A stretch of DNA of 64,000 bases, from contig NZ_JBAYPG010000014.1 of the NCBI RefSeq assembly GCF_041677825.1, positions 1 to 64,000 of the forward strand, written 5' to 3'. The notes under the pieces are model-generated. The model did no database searches. It saw only the letters and a list, made by a program, of their open reading frames with translations, and was not told where the DNA came from. Positions 31,822 to 40,531 of this stretch are shown piece by piece. How positions within the stretch are numbered: position 1 is the stretch's first letter; each line of letters opens with the position of its first letter. The position numbers were made by a program, and so were the translations under genes. Source of the DNA: Castellaniella sp041677825. Lineage in GTDB: Bacteria; Pseudomonadota; Gammaproteobacteria; Burkholderiales; Burkholderiaceae_B.

Positions 31822-33639
31822 TCAGGCGTACAGGGTCTCGATTTCGCTGGCGTAGGCGTCGTAGATGCTGGCGCGGCGGACTTTCATGGTGGCGGTCACT
31901 TCGCCATCGTCGTGGTCGAGCTCTTTGGTGAGCAGGTGGAAGCGCCGGATATTGGCTACCGGGGCGAGCGTGGCGTTGCCCGCGTCGATTTCAGCCTGTA
32001 CCAGCGCATGCACCTGCTCGTGGGTGGCCAGCGAGCGGAAGTGGGTGAAGGCGATGCCGTGGCTTTCGGCCCACTTGCCGACGGTTTCAAAGTCGATCTG
32101 GATGAGGGCCGACACGAAGCGCCGGCCGTCGGCAATGACGATGCATTCCTTGATGTAGGGGCTGCCTTTCATCACGTTTTCGATTTCGGATGGCGTGATG
32201 TTCTTGCCCCCTGCGGTGATCATGATGTCTTTCATCCGGTCGACGATGTAGATCTGTCCATTGCGCTCGGTTGCCAGATCGCCGGTATGCAGCCAGCCAT
32301 CGTGTATGGTTTCGTGCGTGGCGGCCTCGTTCTTGTAATAGCCTGCGAACACCATCGGGCCACGTACCAGGAGCTCGCTCGTGGCGGGATCGATGCGGCA
32401 GTCGGCATTCAGGATGGCCGTGCCTACCGATGTGGGCTGCGGGTTCGACAGCGGCTGCCCGGTGACCATGCCGGTGGACTCGGTCAGGCCATAGACCTCG
32501 ACCAGGGGCACACCGATATTGCGGAAAAAGCGCACCACCGCAGGCGGTATGGGGGCGGCCCCGGTGAGCGCGACCCGGCAGCGGCGCAGACCGGTGAAGT
32601 TCTGCAGCGCACGCAGAATGATCCAGTACCAGAATGCGTACGTCAGGCGCTGCGCCAGCGTGCGGTCGGCCCGCCTGACGTAAGAGAGCGATTCCGTCGC
32701 TGCCAGCGCCCGGTGAAACAGCCAGCGTCGGATGCGCCCGGTCTCGGCGATCTTGATCATGATGGATGAGTGCAGCTTTTCCCAGATGCGTGGTACGCCC
32801 AGGAAAAGATTGGGGGCGATTTCGCGCAGGTCTTCCTGGACCGTGCGAATGGATTCGCCAAAATTGACCTGCGACCCCAGATAGATGGGTACGAAGGTGG
32901 TCAGCATCTGTTCGGCCACGTGGCACAGGGGCAGATAGGACAGGTGGCTGGAGGCCGGCGTGAGCTCGAGATGCGCAATGATCCCGGGCGATACCCCATG
33001 GATGTTGCGATAGCTGATCATCGCGCCCTTGGGCTTGCCGGTGGATCCCGAGGTATAGATCATCAGCCCGATGTCCTCCATGGACTGGGCCTCGAGCACT
33101 GAAGCGATGAACCCGGTGTGCTGGCGCTCGTACTCGCGCCCCCTGGCTTCGACGTCGTCGTAGAGCAGGGTGATCGCAGCGATGCGTGGGTCCGTGTTGC
33201 GAAAGCCGTCGGGTTCGATGACGATCACCCGGCGCAGGCGGGGCAGTTGCCCGATGGCTTCGGCGATCTTGTCGACCTGCTCCTGGTCTTCGCAGACCAC
33301 GATCTCGACATCGGCGTGGTTGACGACGTATGCCACTTCGGGCCAGGGGCTGGTGGCATAGACACCCACGGTGATTGCGCCCACCAGGCCGCAGCCCATC
33401 TGGGCCAGTACCCATTCGGTACGGTTCTCGGAAAGAATGCCGACATGGTCCCCCGGCTGCAGGCCCAGCGACACCAGCCCCAGGCCAAACCAGCCGGCAC
33501 GCTGGTAATACGTCTGCCAGGTCAGCGGCTGCCAGATGCCGAAATCCTTCTGGTGCAGGGCGATGCGATCAGGGTGCGCCTGAGCGCGTTCGCGCAGCAT
33601 CTGAGGCAATGTCAGATCGGGGATCGTGTGGGCATGCAT
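31822..33639 (-). CDS. AMP-dependent acyl-CoA synthetase (long-chain ligase type)
   Basis: Adenylate-forming enzyme, 605 residues, activating a carboxylic acid to its CoA thioester. The P-loop YTSGSTGKPKGAM (residues 195-207), the YGLTESTGMVT motif, the hinge region DGWLHTGDLATERNGQIYIVDRMKDIMITAGGKNITPSEIE (in pieces), and a FAA1-type C-terminus without the usual final catalytic PRTxxGK are visible, as in the bacterial FadD15-like group. The start at ATG 33639 follows one base after the livF stop. Being inside a Liv operon suggests that the ABC importer brings in the acid it activates. Confidence 0.9.
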   Translation of the reverse strand: MHAHTIPDLTLPQMLRERAQAHPDRIALHQKDFGIWQPLTWQTYYQRAGWFGLGLVSLGLQPGDHVGILSENRTEWVLAQMGCGLVGAITVGVYATSPWPEVAYVVNHADVEIVVCEDQEQVDKIAEAIGQLPRLRRVIVIEPDGFRNTDPRIAAITLLYDDVEARGREYERQHTGFIASVLEAQSMEDIGLMIYTSGSTGKPKGAMISYRNIHGVSPGIIAHLELTPASSHLSYLPLCHVAEQMLTTFVPIYLGSQVNFGESIRTVQEDLREIAPNLFLGVPRIWEKLHSSIMIKIAETGRIRRWLFHRALAATESLSYVRRADRTLAQRLTYAFWYWIILRALQNFTGLRRCRVALTGAAPIPPAVVRFFRNIGVPLVEVYGLTESTGMVTGQPLSNPQPTSVGTAILNADCRIDPATSELLVRGPMVFAGYYKNEAATHETIHDGWLHTGDLATERNGQIYIVDRMKDIMITAGGKNITPSEIENVMKGSPYIKECIVIADGRRFVSALIQIDFETVGKWAESHGIAFTHFRSLATHEQVHALVQAEIDAGNATLAPVANIRRFHLLTKELDHDDGEVTATMKVRRASIYDAYASEIETLYA

Positions 33640-33640
33640 G

Positions 33641-34447
33641 TCACGACAGCCAGCGCTTGCGGCGCTTGTAGTGTTTGATGTTGCGGAAACTGCGAGATTC
33701 TCCCGCGCCGCCCACGCCCAGATAGAATTCACGTACGTCAGGGTCGTTGGCCAGGAAGTCGGCCGTGCCGTCGGTGACGATCTTGCCCATTTCCATGATG
33801 TAGCCGTAGTGGGCAACCGCCAGCGCGACCGACGCGTTCTGTTCGACCAGCAGCATGGAAACCCCTTGTTCGGCATTGACCCGGGCGATGATGCGGAAAA
33901 TGCTCTCGACCAGCAGCGGCGCCAGGCCAAGCGAAGGCTCGTCGAGCAGGATCAGTTCTGGGCGTGCGATCAGGGCGCGGCCAATTGCCAGCATCTGCTG
34001 CTCGCCACCCGACAGATAGCCCGCCAGACTGGTGCGCCGTTCGAACAGGCGGGGGAAGTACTCGTAGACCAGATCGAAGTCGGGTTTGCCCTGCCTGCGC
34101 CCGGCCAGGGCGTAAGTGGCCGCCAGCAGGTTTTCCTCGACCGTCAGGTCTTCGAAGACGCGCCGGCCTTCCATCACGTGGAACAGGCCCGCCCGCACCA
34201 GATCATGGGGCTGGCGGGCCTTGGTGTCGATGTCGCGGTACCGGATGGCACCGCTGGTGAGTTCGCCATCTTCGAGCGGGAGCAGGGCCGAGACCGCCTT
34301 GAGCGTGGTGCTCTTGCCAGCGCCGTTGGAGCCCAGCAGGGCCACGATCTGGCCTTGCCGGACCTGCAGCGACAAACCACGCAACACCTGGACGCTCTTG
34401 TTGTAGAACACTTCGATGTTGTTGAGCTCGAGTACGGTGGCGGCCAT
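33641..34447 (-). CDS. ABC transporter ATP-binding protein, LivF type
   Basis: Cytosolic ATPase of a branched-chain-amino-acid-type (HAAT) importer, 268 residues. Walker A GSNGAGKST, the signature YLSGGEQQMLAIGRAL, and Walker B LILLDEPSLGLAPLL are intact. The short LivF-type architecture (LEVFYNKSVQVLRGLSLQVRQGQ start) separates it from the LivG homologue at 37576. GGAG precedes the ATG. The carried C-terminal tail is about 25 residues longer than E. coli LivF. It is placed between the binding-protein gene and the ligase gene. Confidence 0.92.
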   Translation of the reverse strand: MAATVLELNNIEVFYNKSVQVLRGLSLQVRQGQIVALLGSNGAGKSTTLKAVSALLPLEDGELTSGAIRYRDIDTKARQPHDLVRAGLFHVMEGRRVFEDLTVEENLLAATYALAGRRQGKPDFDLVYEYFPRLFERRTSLAGYLSGGEQQMLAIGRALIARPELILLDEPSLGLAPLLVESIFRIIARVNAEQGVSMLLVEQNASVALAVAHYGYIMEMGKIVTDGTADFLANDPDVREFYLGVGGAGESRSFRNIKHYKRRKRWLS

Positions 34448-34451
34448 GCAC

Positions 34452-35624
34452 CTACTCCAGGATGATCCAGTCGGACACCGGCAGCATCTTGCCCTGGCTG
34501 ACGTCGGCCTGATAGATGCGGCCCACGGGAATCGAATTGCCGCGGATCGTGATGGGCACGCCGATCAGACCCCCGGTATCGAAGTCCTCGAGCGAATTCA
34601 ATGCCGCCTTCATGTTTTCGGCTGTCATCTCCTTGCCTTCGGCAAGTACGCGACGAGCCGATTCGGCATACAGCATGGCCGACAGGAAACCCTGGATATA
34701 GGGGACGTTCTGGTAGTCGGGGCGCATTTCACGGATCTTTTCCAGCATCGGCGCGGATTCGGAATCGTCGTAGTAGTAGCGATAAGGCATCACGCCCATG
34801 AACCCGTCGGCCACATCCTTCATCTGCATGACGGTGGAGTTGTCCATTGTCCAGAAGGTGCCCATGAACTTGGTGTCCATCCCCATCTTGCGGGCCTGTT
34901 CGATGAACTCGGGAATGGGCGCCAGGATGTATCCATGGAAGATGGTGTAATCGGGCCGTGCACGGCGCATCTTGGCGATTTCGGTCGAGACATCGACGCT
35001 GCCCGGTGGCGTCATGAGTTCTGCCACGACTTCCAGGCCGAGATCCTGCGCGGTCTTGCGGCTGGTCTCGATGGGGTCGCGGCCGAATTCGGAGTCGGAA
35101 TAGACGAAGGCGACCCGTGCACCGGGGGATTCATCGGCGATGTGGCGCAGAAGAATGCCGAACATTTCTGTGTAATCGGGCCCGACCAGAAACTGATAGG
35201 GGTATTTTTCCGGATCGTTGAGTTCGCTGGCGAACGAGGCGCCCGACATGAGAATGCTGTTCTTGCGGTTGAGCTCGTTGTTGATGGTTTTGCTGAAACC
35301 GGTCGAGTCGCCGTAATAGAAGTTGACGTCGTTCTGGCTGGTGATTTTCTTGAAGGCGGCCACCGAGGCATCGACCTTGTAGCCGCTGTCCTCGGGCACG
35401 TAGCGCAGCATGTGGCCATCGATGCCGCCGGCATCGTTGACCATCTTGACGTAGTCCTGGATCCCGGCATGGATGCCGATGCCGGCGAAGGAAAACACCC
35501 CGCTCATGGGGATGGATCCGCCGATGACGATTTCCTTTTCTTCGGCGTGGGCGAGGCCGGCCGCGCCCAGCATGCCGGCAACGACCGCGCCGGCCAGCCA
35601 ATGTTTCACGGTGTGGATGTTCAT
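34452..35624 (-). CDS. ABC transporter substrate-binding protein, LivJ/HAAT type
   Basis: Periplasmic receptor of the Liv-type importer, 390 residues. A signal peptide ends at AHA before EEKEIVIGGSIPMSGVFSF. A type I periplasmic-binding fold follows, with GGIDGHMLRYVPEDSGYKVDASVAAFKK (in part near residues 65-90). The position beside acyl-CoA metabolism rather than amino-acid genes suggests a ligand such as an aromatic, aliphatic or phenylpropanoid acid; homologues of this family in Burkholderiales and Rhodocyclales take such acids. AGGAGA precedes the ATG. It lies between livM and livF. Confidence 0.9.
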   Translation of the reverse strand: MNIHTVKHWLAGAVVAGMLGAAGLAHAEEKEIVIGGSIPMSGVFSFAGIGIHAGIQDYVKMVNDAGGIDGHMLRYVPEDSGYKVDASVAAFKKITSQNDVNFYYGDSTGFSKTINNELNRKNSILMSGASFASELNDPEKYPYQFLVGPDYTEMFGILLRHIADESPGARVAFVYSDSEFGRDPIETSRKTAQDLGLEVVAELMTPPGSVDVSTEIAKMRRARPDYTIFHGYILAPIPEFIEQARKMGMDTKFMGTFWTMDNSTVMQMKDVADGFMGVMPYRYYYDDSESAPMLEKIREMRPDYQNVPYIQGFLSAMLYAESARRVLAEGKEMTAENMKAALNSLEDFDTGGLIGVPITIRGNSIPVGRIYQADVSQGKMLPVSDWIILE

Positions 35625-35646
35625 AGTGTCTCCTGCTTGCCTTGGT

Positions 35647-36687
35647 TCATGACCGGAATGGCCAGAGGTGGAAAAAACGCTGCGTACGTCGCCATACTTC
35701 CTGAAGACCCAGCGGTTCGAAGATCAGAAAGCCGATGATCAGCAGGCCATAGACGATGGTGCGCACCGGGGAGAGAATGAGGGTGGTGTCGGCCGAAATG
35801 GGCAGCCAGCCGATGATCAGCTTGAGCGCTTCCGGCACCATGGTGATGAAGGCGGCCCCGAGAATGCTGCCCAGCAACGACCCCATGCCGCCCACGATGA
35901 TGGCGGTGAGAAAGAAAATGGACATCGACAGGGGAAAGCTCTCGGGCGTGATGATGCGGAAGAAATACGCCCACAGCCCACCCGCCACGCCGGCATAGAA
36001 TGAAGAGATCCCGAACGAAAGCAGCTTGTAGCGCAGCAGCCGGATACCCAGGACTTCGGCAGAAATGTCACGGTCGCGGATGGCGATGAAGGCCCGCCCG
36101 GTACGCGAGCGGAACAGGTTGGCCGACCCCAGAAGCATCAGGATGGTGATGGGCATCACCATCCAGTAGAAGCGAAAGGATGTGTCGAGGTCCACGCCCA
36201 GGATGCGCGCAGGATTCACCATCAGCCCGCCGGTACCACCCGTGACCGACTGCCAGTTGGAAAAGACGAAATGCAGGATCATGGAGGCTGCAATGGTGGC
36301 AATCGCCAGGTACAGCCCCTTGACGCGCAGCGAGGGGATGCCGACGATGAAGCCGGCCACCATGGTGACGGCGCCGGCCGCCAGCAGGCTGATGACGACC
36401 GGCAGGTCGATGATCCCCTGCAGTACGGCCACGGTGTAGGCCCCTACCCCCATGAACGCCGCATGGCCCAGGCTGACCAGGCCGGTATAGCCTGTGAGGA
36501 TGTTCAAACCGGCGGCGCTGCCGATGTTGATCAGCATGAGGCAGGCGAGATAGAGCCAGTATTCGTTGGCTGAAAACGGGAAAATCAGCAGAACCGCGCC
36601 CAGCGCCGCCAGCCACGCATATTGCGTACGGGTATCGAACAGGGCCTCATCGTGCCGGTAACTGAATCGTGCGGTGCCGATGCGCAT
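35647..36687 (-). CDS. ABC transporter permease, LivM type
   Basis: Inner-membrane permease, 346 residues with about eight to ten hydrophobic helices. The family signature GLVSLGHAAFMGVGAYTVA (about residue 70), the EAA-like loop RSRTGRAFIAIRDRDISAEVLGI (in part near residues 190-212), and a C-terminal GGMGSLLGSILGAAFI are present. The LivH stop overlaps this start (TGATG), so the permeases are coupled. The N-terminal 30 residues precede the first helix and are rich in charged residues. Confidence 0.9.
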   Translation of the reverse strand: MRIGTARFSYRHDEALFDTRTQYAWLAALGAVLLIFPFSANEYWLYLACLMLINIGSAAGLNILTGYTGLVSLGHAAFMGVGAYTVAVLQGIIDLPVVISLLAAGAVTMVAGFIVGIPSLRVKGLYLAIATIAASMILHFVFSNWQSVTGGTGGLMVNPARILGVDLDTSFRFYWMVMPITILMLLGSANLFRSRTGRAFIAIRDRDISAEVLGIRLLRYKLLSFGISSFYAGVAGGLWAYFFRIITPESFPLSMSIFFLTAIIVGGMGSLLGSILGAAFITMVPEALKLIIGWLPISADTTLILSPVRTIVYGLLIIGFLIFEPLGLQEVWRRTQRFFHLWPFRS

Positions 36688-37571
36688 CAGAGCCTCTCGA
36701 TCTCGCGCGTGCCGAACAGCCCGTAGGGCCGGATCATCAGCACCGCGATCAGAATCATGAAGGTGGCCACGATCTTGAATTCGCCACCCAGAAACCCGCT
36801 GGCCCAGGCCTCGATGAGGCCAATGGCCAGGCCGGCGACCAGGGCCCCCAGAACACTGTCGAGCCCGCCGGCGATCACCACCACCAGCACCGACAGGCCA
36901 AACACGCCCATGGACGGCGAGATGCCCCCGACCGCGCCCACCAGGATGCCGGCCATGGTGGCAATCATGGCGGCCACGATCCAGGACAGCGAAAACACCC
37001 TGGGCACGTTGATGCCCATGGAATAGGCGGCCGCCTGGTCGAATGCGGTGGCCCGCAGCGCCACGCCACCGCGCCAGTAGCGGAAGACCAGCAGGACGAT
37101 GGCGATCAGCAGCGCGGTGACGAGAAAGCCGTAGAACACCTTGGACGGCACGAAGGCTTCACCGATGAAGATGGCGTCATCGGGCAGGAAGGCTGGCATG
37201 CGGCGTGGCGATGCCGTCCAGACCAGTTCGACCAGCCCCACCAGGACGGCGGCCAGCCCCACGGTGATCATGAAGGTGGAAATGGGTGATTCGCCCACCA
37301 TGGGGCGGATGGTCAGGCGTTCGATCAGCCCGCCGGCCAGCCCGCCCACGATGATGGCCGCAACAATGGCCAGCCAGATCGGCAGGCCGAGATCGACCGC
37401 GAAGCCGAAGCACAGATAGGCGCCCAGCATGAGCATTTCGCCGATGGCCAGGTTGACCACCCCGGTGCTTTTGAAGATGATGACGAAAGCCAGTGCCGTG
37501 AGGGCATACAGCCCGCCCGTACCCAGGCCCGCCAGGGTGACTTCGGCAAAGAAGACCCAATCGAACCCCAT
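36687..37571 (-). CDS. ABC transporter permease, LivH type
   Basis: Second permease of the Liv-type importer, 294 residues, mostly hydrophobic. Diagnostic pieces are GGLYALTALAFVIIFKSTGVVNLAIGEMLMLGAY (in part near residues 18-50), RPMVGESPISTFMITVGL, and SMGINVPRVFSLSWIVAAMIA. The start at ATG 37571 gives the usual short N-terminus; the frame is open further up but only as shadow of livG. It follows livG by 4 bp and shares one base with livM (TGATG). Confidence 0.9.
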   Translation of the reverse strand: MGFDWVFFAEVTLAGLGTGGLYALTALAFVIIFKSTGVVNLAIGEMLMLGAYLCFGFAVDLGLPIWLAIVAAIIVGGLAGGLIERLTIRPMVGESPISTFMITVGLAAVLVGLVELVWTASPRRMPAFLPDDAIFIGEAFVPSKVFYGFLVTALLIAIVLLVFRYWRGGVALRATAFDQAAAYSMGINVPRVFSLSWIVAAMIATMAGILVGAVGGISPSMGVFGLSVLVVVIAGGLDSVLGALVAGLAIGLIEAWASGFLGGEFKIVATFMILIAVLMIRPYGLFGTREIERL

Positions 37572-37575
37572 GGCA

Positions 37576-38409
37576 TCAGGCGCCTTGGGGCGCGGGTTGG
37601 CGCAGCCGCGCGCGCAGATCGGCGACATCACCCGAGCCCAGGTAGGCACGGATCACTTCGGGGTCGGCCTGTACCTGCTCGGCCGTGCCATTGGCAATGA
37701 CCTGGCCGAAGTTGAGCACCACGACGTGATCGGAGAGATCCATCACCATGCCCATGTCGTGTTCGACCATGAGTACCGTGATGCCCCATTCTTCACGTAC
37801 ATCGAGGATGAAGCGCGCCATGTCTTCGGTTTCTTCACGGTTCATGCCGGCCACGGGCTCATCGAGCATGAGGATCCTGGGCCGGATCGCCAGCGCGCGC
37901 GCCATTTCGACGCGCTTCTGCAGGCCATAGGGCAGCGCGGACACCGGATGGTGACGGATATGGTCGATTTCGAGAAAGTCGATGATGCGTTCCTCGATCT
38001 CGCGGCGCAGCTGCATTTCTTCGCGCCGGGTCCGGCCCATGTAGATCAGGTCATGCAGAATATTGGTGCGCAGGTGGGCGTGGCGGCCCAGCTTGATGTT
38101 GTCGAGCACCGTCATGCCCCGAAACAGGGCGATGTTCTGGAAGCTGCGCGCCAGGCCCAGGCGGGCCCGCTCGGGGGCCGGAACGTGGGTGATGTCGCGC
38201 CCCTCGAACAGGATGCGCCCCGTCTGTGGGCGATAGAATCCCGATATGGTGTTGAACAGGGACGTCTTGCCGGCGCCGTTGGGCCCGATCACCGTGGTGA
38301 TCGTGTCGGGGGCGACGTCAAAACCCACGTCGGACAGCGCACGCAGGCCGCCAAAGGCCAGGGTCAGATTTTCCAACGCCAGGATGGGAGCCGGAACAGG
38401 GGGCTGCAC
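37576..38409 (-). CDS. ABC transporter ATP-binding protein, LivG type
   Basis: Larger ATPase subunit of the Liv-type importer, about 277 residues. Walker A GPNGAGKTSLFNTISGFY, the signature LPYGLQKRVEMARAL, Walker B ILMLDEPVAGMNREE, and the LivG-typical ALFRGMTVLDNIKLGRHAHLR insertion are present. I used GTG 38409 because AGGAG lies five bases upstream; ATGs at 38436 and 38469 are in frame but lack such a site. First gene of the liv-ligase-dehydrogenase operon, divergent from the AraC-type regulator across 147 bp. Confidence 0.9.
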   Translation of the reverse strand: MQPPVPAPILALENLTLAFGGLRALSDVGFDVAPDTITTVIGPNGAGKTSLFNTISGFYRPQTGRILFEGRDITHVPAPERARLGLARSFQNIALFRGMTVLDNIKLGRHAHLRTNILHDLIYMGRTRREEMQLRREIEERIIDFLEIDHIRHHPVSALPYGLQKRVEMARALAIRPRILMLDEPVAGMNREETEDMARFILDVREEWGITVLMVEHDMGMVMDLSDHVVVLNFGQVIANGTAEQVQADPEVIRAYLGSGDVADLRARLRQPAPQGA

Positions 38410-38556
38410 TTTGTCTCCTGATGGTGTGGACACCATACGAATGTTTTGTGGCTTGTGCCAGACCTTCAATTCGGTATTCTAGGAGAGCGGCCGCTGGTTT
38501 TAAATGATATGGAATGACGAAAACTTTGCAAAAACGGCCACGATACAGGGTAATCC

Positions 38557-39600
38557 ATGACTCGAGACATCCAGACGCTATCGATCCGCTTCGTCACTGA
38601 TCTGCTATCAAATGTAGTTGATAATCCAAGGTTTAATCCGGAATGGCTGACCCTGCACGGTCTGACGCCCGAGTTGCTCGCATTGCCGGGTGCCCGGATC
38701 ACATTGGAAGAATTTGCAAGTTTGTATCGCACCATTGCCGTTGCGATCGACGATGAGACCGTGGGCCTGTTTGCGCGCCCGCTGCGCAACGGCACGCTCA
38801 AATATCTGTGCATGCTCATGCTGCACGCACCCCAGTTGCGCGTGGCGCTGAACCGGTTTCGCAACTTCATGCGCCTGGTCAACGATGACGTGCTGTTCGA
38901 GGTCGGCCCCGAACATGGGGGCCAGGTCCGCATCATCCTGCATGAGCGCGCCGACCTGGGGGCCACCCGGCTTCTGGCGCTCGAGCTGATGCTGATGCTG
39001 GTGCAGGGTGTGGCCTCGTGGCTGGTGGCGCGCAAGATCCCGTTTCATCGCATTGCATTCCCGTTCGCCCAGCCGGTCCACGCATCCGACTATGAGTGTC
39101 TGTATCCGGGGCCGATCCGCTACGATCAGGGGCAGACTGCCCTGCACATGGACGCCGCATGGCTGTATGAGCCCATCCGCCAGGATCAGGCCACCCTCCA
39201 TCATTTCCTGCAGGATGTCCCGCTGAACTGGTTCTATTTTTCGGACAGCAACCGGCCGCGCACGCACCTGGTACGCAATTTTCTGAAAGAGCGCCTGCAT
39301 CAGGGGCCGACGATACTGGACGTGGCCGAGGCCCTGCATGCTTCGCCGCGCACACTGGCTCGCCATCTGTCGGCCGAGGGCACCAGTTTCCAGCGCATCA
39401 AGGACATGCTGCGGCGTGATGTGGCCATTGAACTGCTCAACAAGACCGCCCAGCCGGTGGCTGCCATCGGCAACAGCCTGGGGTTCGAGGATCCCGCCGC
39501 ATTCAATCGGGCCTTTCGGCAATGGACGGGCAGCGCGCCGGGGGCCTATCGCAAGCGCCCGGCGAATACGAAGCTTCGGGTGGCGGACACTTCATCCTGA
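38557..39600 (+). CDS. AraC family regulator with AraC-type binding N-terminus
   Basis: Transcriptional activator, 347 residues. The N-terminal two thirds resemble the Arabinose_bd (PF12625) ligand domain of OruR/ArgR-like regulators. The C-terminal AraC domain (about 245-335) has two helix-turn-helix motifs: DVAEALHASPRTLARHLSAEG and PVAAIGNSLGFEDPAAFNRAF, ending WTGSAPGAYR. Divergent from livG, so it probably controls the adjoining importer and acyl-CoA genes in response to the transported acid. That link is positional. The ATG has no strong Shine-Dalgarno. Confidence 0.88.
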   Translation: MTRDIQTLSIRFVTDLLSNVVDNPRFNPEWLTLHGLTPELLALPGARITLEEFASLYRTIAVAIDDETVGLFARPLRNGTLKYLCMLMLHAPQLRVALNRFRNFMRLVNDDVLFEVGPEHGGQVRIILHERADLGATRLLALELMLMLVQGVASWLVARKIPFHRIAFPFAQPVHASDYECLYPGPIRYDQGQTALHMDAAWLYEPIRQDQATLHHFLQDVPLNWFYFSDSNRPRTHLVRNFLKERLHQGPTILDVAEALHASPRTLARHLSAEGTSFQRIKDMLRRDVAIELLNKTAQPVAAIGNSLGFEDPAAFNRAFRQWTGSAPGAYRKRPANTKLRVADTSS

Positions 39601-39692
39601 GTCAGGATTTGTGCTTTTCCGTCGGCGGATTTCTTGCGATAATGAAACAATTTCTTTACATGATTGGTCAGGCCTTCAGGCCTTTTGGCCAT

Positions 39693-40457
39693 ATGAGCAT
39701 GAACCAACTCGATGCCATCTCTACGGTACGTCTGTATCGTCTCATTGCAGACCGGATTGCCGCAAAAATCGATTCGGGTGATTTTCCTGTGGGCGAGCGC
39801 CTGCCTGCGGAACGCCTGCTGTCGGACCAACTGGGTGTCAGCCGGGCTTCGGTTCGCGAAGCTCTGATCGCACTCGAGATCGAAGGTTATGTCGATGTCC
39901 GTGTGGGGGCGGGCGTGTTCGTTCGTGAGCGATCCGCGCGAGCGCAGGCGGATGCGCCAGTTCAGGCGCAGGGCGATCGGCAGGTCGAAGTCGGGCCCTT
40001 CGATCTGCTCGAAACCCGTTTGCTGCTCGAGCCCGAAGCGGCCGCGCGGGTGGCGGCGACCGCCTCTGGCGAACAGATCGCAGACATCGTGCTGGTACAG
40101 CAGCGCATGGATGCCGGTCCTCCCTATCATGATCATGACAGGGCATTCCATCTGGCCATTGCACAGGCCAGCGGCAATGCCGCGCTTGAATCAGCGATTG
40201 CGCACATCTGGCAACTCAGTGCAGACAATCAGGTGTTCCGGCGGCTCGACGAGCATTTCGTGAACTCTCAGGACTGGGATCGTGCCTTGCTGGAGCATCG
40301 GCAGATCGTGGCAGCATTGCGCCGGCGCAGTGCAGAACAGGCGCGTGCGGCGATGCAGGCGCATCTGGCCAACATCCTGATGCGCCTGCATCGAGATTTT
40401 GATGATCAGACAGATGCGGTGGGCCAGTCCGAGGCCGTTTCGCAGACGGCCGGCTGA
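39693..40457 (+). CDS. GntR family regulator, FCD (FadR) subfamily
   Basis: DNA-binding regulator, about 254 residues. The winged helix is at about 10-75: RLYRLIADRIAAKIDSGDFPVGERLPAERLLSDQLGVSRASVREALIALEIEGYV seen in pieces, with the FadR-type LGVSRASVREALIALE recognition segment. The FCD domain follows (VGPFDLLETRLLLEPEAAARVA; DHDRAFHLAIAQASGN; LLEHRQIVAALRRR), with conserved Asp/His metal-type ligands. The start is uncertain: in-frame ATGs at 39642, 39660, 39693 and 39699 all lack a clear ribosome-binding site. It lies 74 bp before the ThDP enzyme gene on the same strand, so it likely controls that cluster. Confidence 0.86.
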   Translation: MSMNQLDAISTVRLYRLIADRIAAKIDSGDFPVGERLPAERLLSDQLGVSRASVREALIALEIEGYVDVRVGAGVFVRERSARAQADAPVQAQGDRQVEVGPFDLLETRLLLEPEAAARVAATASGEQIADIVLVQQRMDAGPPYHDHDRAFHLAIAQASGNAALESAIAHIWQLSADNQVFRRLDEHFVNSQDWDRALLEHRQIVAALRRRSAEQARAAMQAHLANILMRLHRDFDDQTDAVGQSEAVSQTAG

Positions 40458-40531
40458 GATGCGCCGCGTTTCAGTCCGGACAGTCTGCAGAGCTGTGGCT
40501 GGCGGGTCTGGCAGGTTGCAGGCGCACCTCG

